The notes under the pieces are model-generated. The model had not been told where the DNA came from. It was given only the letters and a program-made list of their open reading frames with translations, and ran no database searches. The position numbers and the translations under genes are program-made. A DNA stretch of 64,000 bases from Mycolicibacterium doricum (GTDB lineage Bacteria; Actinomycetota; Actinomycetes; Mycobacteriales; Mycobacteriaceae), in the NCBI RefSeq assembly GCF_010728155.1, contig NZ_AP022605.1:2852001-2916000 (forward strand), in the 5' to 3' direction. This document shows, piece after piece, positions 61,026 through 64,000 of this stretch; positions within the stretch are counted from its first letter, which is position 1, and each line of letters begins with the position of its first letter.

Positions 61026-61739
61026 GTGCAGGTGACGGTGCTCAGTGGGGCCGGTATCTCCGCGGAGAGCGGGGTGCCGACGTTCCGTGATGTCGAGACG
61101 GGTCTGTGGGCCAAGGTCGATCCGTACGAGATCTCGAGTGCGCAGGGGTGGCGGGCGAACCCCGAGAAGGTGTGGGCCTGGTACCTGTGGCGCCATTACA
61201 TGATGGATGCGGTGCAGCCCAACAACGGGCACCGAGCCGTCGCGGCCTGGCAGGACTACGCCGACGTGCACGTGGTCACCCAGAACGTCGACGACCTGCA
61301 CGAGCGGGCCGGTAGCCGGAACGTCTACCACCTGCACGGGAGTCTGTTCGAGTTCCAGTGTGACGCTTGCGGCTCCCGCTTCGAGGGCACGCTGCCGACC
61401 ATGTCCGAACCCGTCGAGTCGGTCGATCCGCCGCGGTGCCCGTGCGGTGGCCTGATCCGCCCGAATGTGGTGTGGTTCGGCGAGGCGCTGCCCGAGGCCG
61501 CCTGGCAGCACTCGGTCAACGCCGTGCTCACCGCCGATGTGGTGATCGTCGTGGGCACGTCGTCGATCGTCTACCCGGCCGCAGGTCTCCCCGAGATGGC
61601 GCTGGCCCAGGGGACTGCGGTCGTCGAGGTCAATCCTGAACGCACACCGCTGTCCGACAGCGCGACGGTGTCGCTGCGGGAGACCGCCGCCGGGGCGCTC
61701 CCGACCCTGCTGCAGCGCCTTCCCGAACTGCTCCCGTAG
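61026..61739 (+). CDS. Sirtuin-type NAD-dependent protein deacylase
   Basis: 237 residues from GTG 61026 (reads [20 protein letters not shown]). NAD-binding [15 protein letters not shown], catalytic His in [20 protein letters not shown], zinc cysteines CDAC and CPCG, and [10 protein letters not shown]. Class III sirtuin (CobB/Sir2-type) with deacetylase/desuccinylase activity; Rv1151c in position. TACGTT (61014-61019) lies 6 bases before GTG, a -10 that implies leaderless transcription; its -35 region is now IS DNA. Confidence 0.92.
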   Translation: MQVTVLSGAGISAESGVPTFRDVETGLWAKVDPYEISSAQGWRANPEKVWAWYLWRHYMMDAVQPNNGHRAVAAWQDYADVHVVTQNVDDLHERAGSRNVYHLHGSLFEFQCDACGSRFEGTLPTMSEPVESVDPPRCPCGGLIRPNVVWFGEALPEAAWQHSVNAVLTADVVIVVGTSSIVYPAAGLPEMALAQGTAVVEVNPERTPLSDSATVSLRETAAGALPTLLQRLPELLP

Positions 61740-61740
61740 T

Positions 61741-62373
61741 TCAGGCGGGCCGCACCGCCCGCCCCAGCGCCAGCTCCGACACGGGCAGCGGCACCCAGGA
61801 CGGGAACATCCGTTCCCGCCGCGCGTCCTCGACCCGGAAGCCCGCCGTGGTGATCGCCGTTTCGGTGTGCCGATGGGTGTGGCAGTTACCCAGCATCCTT
61901 GGCCACACCGTCGCGTCCGCGATCTTCTGCAGGCTCGCCCGCGCGCCCGTGCCCGCGATGTGCTCGAGGTAGCGGAGTTCGCCGCCGGGCCGCAGCATCG
62001 AGAACAGTTGGCGCAGTACAGCATCGGGATCGTCCACCGAACACAGCACCAGCGAGCAGACGACGGCGTCGAACGGCTCGGCCGGGCTCAAGTGCTCGAC
62101 GCTGTCCATGGTGACGGTCACCGGGACAGGCGCATTCGCCGCAGCCTCACGGGCGCGCGCGGCCAGGCGGCGCTCCGGTTCGATGGCGACCACTTCGGTC
62201 ACCGACGGCGGATAGTGCGCGAAGTTGGTCCCGGTGCCCGCGCCGACCTCCAGCACCCGGCCTGCGAGGCCGGCGAGGTTGTCGCCGCGCAGCCGCCGCA
62301 TCTCCTCGGTTTCATGACCGGACATGGCCGTCCACAGGCGGGCGAAGAAGGGGTTGTCGACGTCGGCGCTCAC
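61741..62373 (-). CDS. SAM-dependent methyltransferase (phospholipid/UbiE type)
   Basis: 210 residues. The SAM loop is RVLEVGAGTGTNFAHYP, then VVAIEPERRLAARAREAA and FDAVVCSLVLCSVDDPDAVL; METTL7/PMT-like layout with a C-terminal motif NCHTHRHTETAITTAGF. Position of Rv1147. A role in methylating a lipid or quinone is plausible, unproven. Convergent with the sirtuin with a 1-base gap. Confidence 0.87.
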   Translation of the reverse strand: MSADVDNPFFARLWTAMSGHETEEMRRLRGDNLAGLAGRVLEVGAGTGTNFAHYPPSVTEVVAIEPERRLAARAREAAANAPVPVTVTMDSVEHLSPAEPFDAVVCSLVLCSVDDPDAVLRQLFSMLRPGGELRYLEHIAGTGARASLQKIADATVWPRMLGNCHTHRHTETAITTAGFRVEDARRERMFPSWVPLPVSELALGRAVRPA

Positions 62374-62643
62374 CGGTCCATCCTCTACTCACCTCGGGCG
62401 CGCCGCCACCGGTTCGGGCAAAGACGGGATCCGCGGATTCGCCGATGCCGAATCGTTCGTGCAGGCTTGCCGGCCTGGGTGACCACGAGTTCCAGCGCCC
62501 CGACAGATGCATGAAGGCGGGAAACCAGCGGCATGCGGGCCCACCACACCTACTGGCTAGAAACCTACCCAGAAGTAGGATTGCCACCATTTTCCGAATC
62601 GTGACTCAATGATTCCTTAATGGTGACTCATACGCTCAGTCTC

Positions 62644-62775
62644 ATGTGGATCGACGACACCAGTGCCGATGTCATCAAGGTTGATTTCGAGGCTCTCTAC
62701 CACGGCGATTTCCTTGTCGAGGGGGACACCTCGGAGCAGCTCGACGACTGGAGCCCGCTCGCTCAAGCCGGATGA
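62644..62775 (+). CDS. Possible 43-residue acidic small protein
   Basis: An ATG frame: MWIDDTSADVIKVDFEALYH followed by GDFLVEGDTSEQLDDWSPLA and QAG. Very acidic (about ten Asp/Glu), no hydrophobic stretch, followed 2 bases later by a strong terminator. No ribosome site of note. The 270 bases before it (62374-62643) show no gene. Could be a real small protein; not recognised. Confidence 0.4.
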   Translation: MWIDDTSADVIKVDFEALYHGDFLVEGDTSEQLDDWSPLAQAG

Positions 62776-62777
62776 AA

Positions 62778-62801
62778 ACGCGCGCCCGAGTAGGCGCGCG
62801 T
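62778..62801. terminator. Bidirectional terminator with T-run
   Basis: Perfect 9-bp stem ACGCGCGCC-CGAGTA-GGCGCGCGT. On the minus strand it is followed by TTTTC, giving a true intrinsic terminator for the mcr-SDR unit; on plus it ends the small acidic ORF. Confidence 0.85.
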
Positions 62802-62817
62802 GTCCATCAGCTGTTGC

Positions 62818-63576
62818 TCATCGGGGCGCCATGCGGATTGCACCGTCGAGACGGATCACCTCGCCGTTGAGCATCGGGTTCTCGATGATGTGGGTCGCCA
62901 GCGCGCCGTACTCGTCGGGATCGCCGAGCCGCGCCGGGTGCGGAACCTGCTGGCCGAGCGACTTCTGCGCCTCCTCGGGTAGTGCACCGAGCAGCGGCGT
63001 CTTGAACAGTCCGGGGGCGATGGTGCAAACGCGGATCAGCTCACGCGACAGGTCGCGGGCGATCGGAAGCGTCATCCCGACGACGCCGCCCTTGGACGCC
63101 GAGTACGCCGCCTGCCCGATCTGGCCCTCGAATGCCGCGACGGAGGCGGTGTTGACGATGACACCGCGCTCTTCACCGATGGGTTCTGTCTTGGCGATCC
63201 GCTCGGCGGCCAGGCGCAGCACGTTGAAGGTGCCGACGAGGTTGACCTGGATGACCTTGTTGAACTCGTCGAGCGGGAAGGCGCCGTTCTTGCTCAGCGT
63301 CTTGATCGCGTTGCCGATGCCGGCGCAGTTGACGTTGATGCGCAGCGGGCCCATCTCCTCCGCGGCGTCCAGCGCAGCGCTGACCTGCTCCGGGTCGACG
63401 ACGTTGGCCTGCACGAACTTTGCCCGGTCGCCGAGTCCGGCCACGACCTCCTCACCTTTGAGGTCGAGCACCACGACGGAGGCCCCCCGGTCGAGCAGCC
63501 GCTTCGTGGTGGCCAGGCCGAGACCCGATGCTCCGCCGGTGACGACGGCGGCAGCGTTTTTGATTTCCACTCGCAT
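62818..63576 (-). CDS. SDR-family 3-hydroxyacyl-CoA dehydrogenase-like oxidoreductase
   Basis: 252 residues. NAD-binding [20 protein letters not shown], then the acidic VVLDLKGEE that marks NAD preference, NCAG in [14 protein letters not shown], catalytic Ser in [11 protein letters not shown] and YSASKGG. This is the HSD17B10-like pattern, as in Rv1144. It lies directly downstream of mcr, so the pair probably handles branched-chain acyl-CoA oxidation. Spacer holds three 14-bp repeats. Confidence 0.9.
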   Translation of the reverse strand: MRVEIKNAAAVVTGGASGLGLATTKRLLDRGASVVVLDLKGEEVVAGLGDRAKFVQANVVDPEQVSAALDAAEEMGPLRINVNCAGIGNAIKTLSKNGAFPLDEFNKVIQVNLVGTFNVLRLAAERIAKTEPIGEERGVIVNTASVAAFEGQIGQAAYSASKGGVVGMTLPIARDLSRELIRVCTIAPGLFKTPLLGALPEEAQKSLGQQVPHPARLGDPDEYGALATHIIENPMLNGEVIRLDGAIRMAPR

Positions 63577-63583
63577 GTACCTT

Positions 63584-63625
63584 TCTGTTGGTTGAGGTCT
63601 GTTGGTTGAGGTCTGTTGGTTGAGG
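63584..63625. repeat. 14-bp triple direct repeat
   Basis: Three perfect copies of TCTGTTGGTTGAGG (63584, 63598, 63612) fill the spacer between mcr and the SDR gene, ending just before the mcr stop and just upstream of the SDR ribosome site AGAAAGG. Confidence 0.95.
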
Positions 63626-64000
63626 TCAAACCCACTCGTCGAGGACTGCTTCGGTGTCGGCGCCTGGTGCGCCGGGCGGCTTCGGTGCCGCAGGCACGGT
63701 TCGGGAGAACCGCGGCGCGGGCGCCGGGAACAGGTTTTCGCCTTCGCGGTAGAACGTGCCGCGGTCGGTGTTGTGCGGTTCGCTTTCCACCTCGCCGAAT
63801 GACAGCACTGGTGTCACGCACGCGTCGCTGCCGGTGAACACCTTCGTCCAGTGGTCGCGGTCGTGTTCGGCGAACGCCGCGGTGAGGCGGGCGCGCAGTG
63901 CGGGCCAGCCGCTCATGTCATGCTGGTCGGGCAGCTCGACCGGGTCGAGGCCGAGCTTGTCGAGCATCTCGGCGTAGAACTGCGGTTCGATCGCTCCGAC
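63626..64000 (-). CDS. mcr: Alpha-methylacyl-CoA racemase Mcr, C-terminal part
   Basis: The last 124 codons are visible; the gene runs off the right edge. The segment [23 protein letters not shown] (here [20 protein letters not shown]), [20 protein letters not shown] and [20 protein letters not shown] is the standard C-terminal end of class III CoA-transferase/racemase proteins. Mcr interconverts (R)- and (S)-2-methylacyl-CoA for beta-oxidation of branched chains and the cholesterol side chain. Position of Rv1143. Confidence 0.92.
   Translation of the reverse strand, partial: VGAIEPQFYAEMLDKLGLDPVELPDQHDMSGWPALRARLTAAFAEHDRDHWTKVFTGSDACVTPVLSFGEVESEPHNTDRGTFYREGENLFPAPAPRFSRTVPAAPKPPGAPGADTEAVLDEWV

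Overview
The window is high-GC actinobacterial DNA from a mycobacterium. The signs are mycothiol (mshB), F420 (fbiC), phosphatidylinositol mannoside (pimE, lpqW), methylglucose lipopolysaccharide (gpgS) and trehalose-import genes, SigE/RseA/HtrA, and many leaderless-looking starts. As far as I recall the M. tuberculosis H37Rv map, gene order follows Rv1239c (corA, left end) down to Rv1143 (mcr, right end) almost colinearly. I take it to be the same chromosomal arm in a non-tuberculous, probably environmental, species. All comparisons with H37Rv are from memory, not from a search.

Layout. 1-5.3 kb: corA end, then a minus-strand operon lpqY-sugA-sugB-sugC plus a SUFU-domain gene (trehalose recycling). 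5.4-12.1 kb: small membrane proteins, a CoA-ester lyase, an MgtE/CBS-like protein with a DUF1003 partner, a transglycosylase-like protein, Mrp. 12.1-15.4 kb: sigE-rseA-htrA-tatB stress operon. 15.5-24.7 kb: O-methyltransferase, glgC/glgM (alpha-glucan), DUF3117, tag, DivIVA-like, gpgS, folP2, fadD6, LOG-like. 24.8-29 kb: a decayed gene, an ABC-F ATPase behind a leader-like region, and divergent dapE/dapD. 29-34 kb is accessory: a CstR-like repressor with DUF302, two unlisted small genes facing it, fadD36, a NUDIX hydrolase, a toxin-antitoxin pair and an acyl-CoA dehydrogenase pseudogene. 34-39.8 kb: dapC-fdxC, fbiC, a possibly frameshifted membrane gene, mshB. 39.8-45.2 kb: an AT-richer gene-poor stretch, then a 1358-residue internally repetitive protein at the place where H37Rv has PE11/PPE17. 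45.2-53.7 kb: lpqW, typA, mutT2, phhB, pimE, two Ala/Pro-rich secreted proteins, a DUF1059 small protein, an HhH protein. 53.7-64 kb: a probable group II intron remnant, DUF485-acetate symporter, a 24-bp minisatellite, an MFS transporter, small conserved genes, an LCM-type methyltransferase, gntR, an IS3-type element placed exactly between gntR and a sirtuin gene, a methyltransferase, an SDR and the end of mcr.

How it fits together. Several blocks serve the cell envelope and storage sugars: trehalose uptake (LpqY-SugABC), ADP-glucose and maltose-1-phosphate synthesis (GlgC/GlgM), glucosylglycerate (GpgS), PIM/LAM (LpqW/PimE). The lysine/DAP pathway is spread over dapC, dapD and dapE. SigE-RseA-HtrA senses envelope stress.

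The most unusual items are: the giant two-part repeat protein (acidic Ala-rich repeats plus a basic 11-residue-repeat tail); the hidden WVDK-repeat peptide and CxxC mini-protein facing a persulfide-type repressor; the 24-bp hairpin minisatellite between actP and an MFS gene; the leader upstream of the ABC-F gene; and the IS insertion in an 18-bp divergent promoter.
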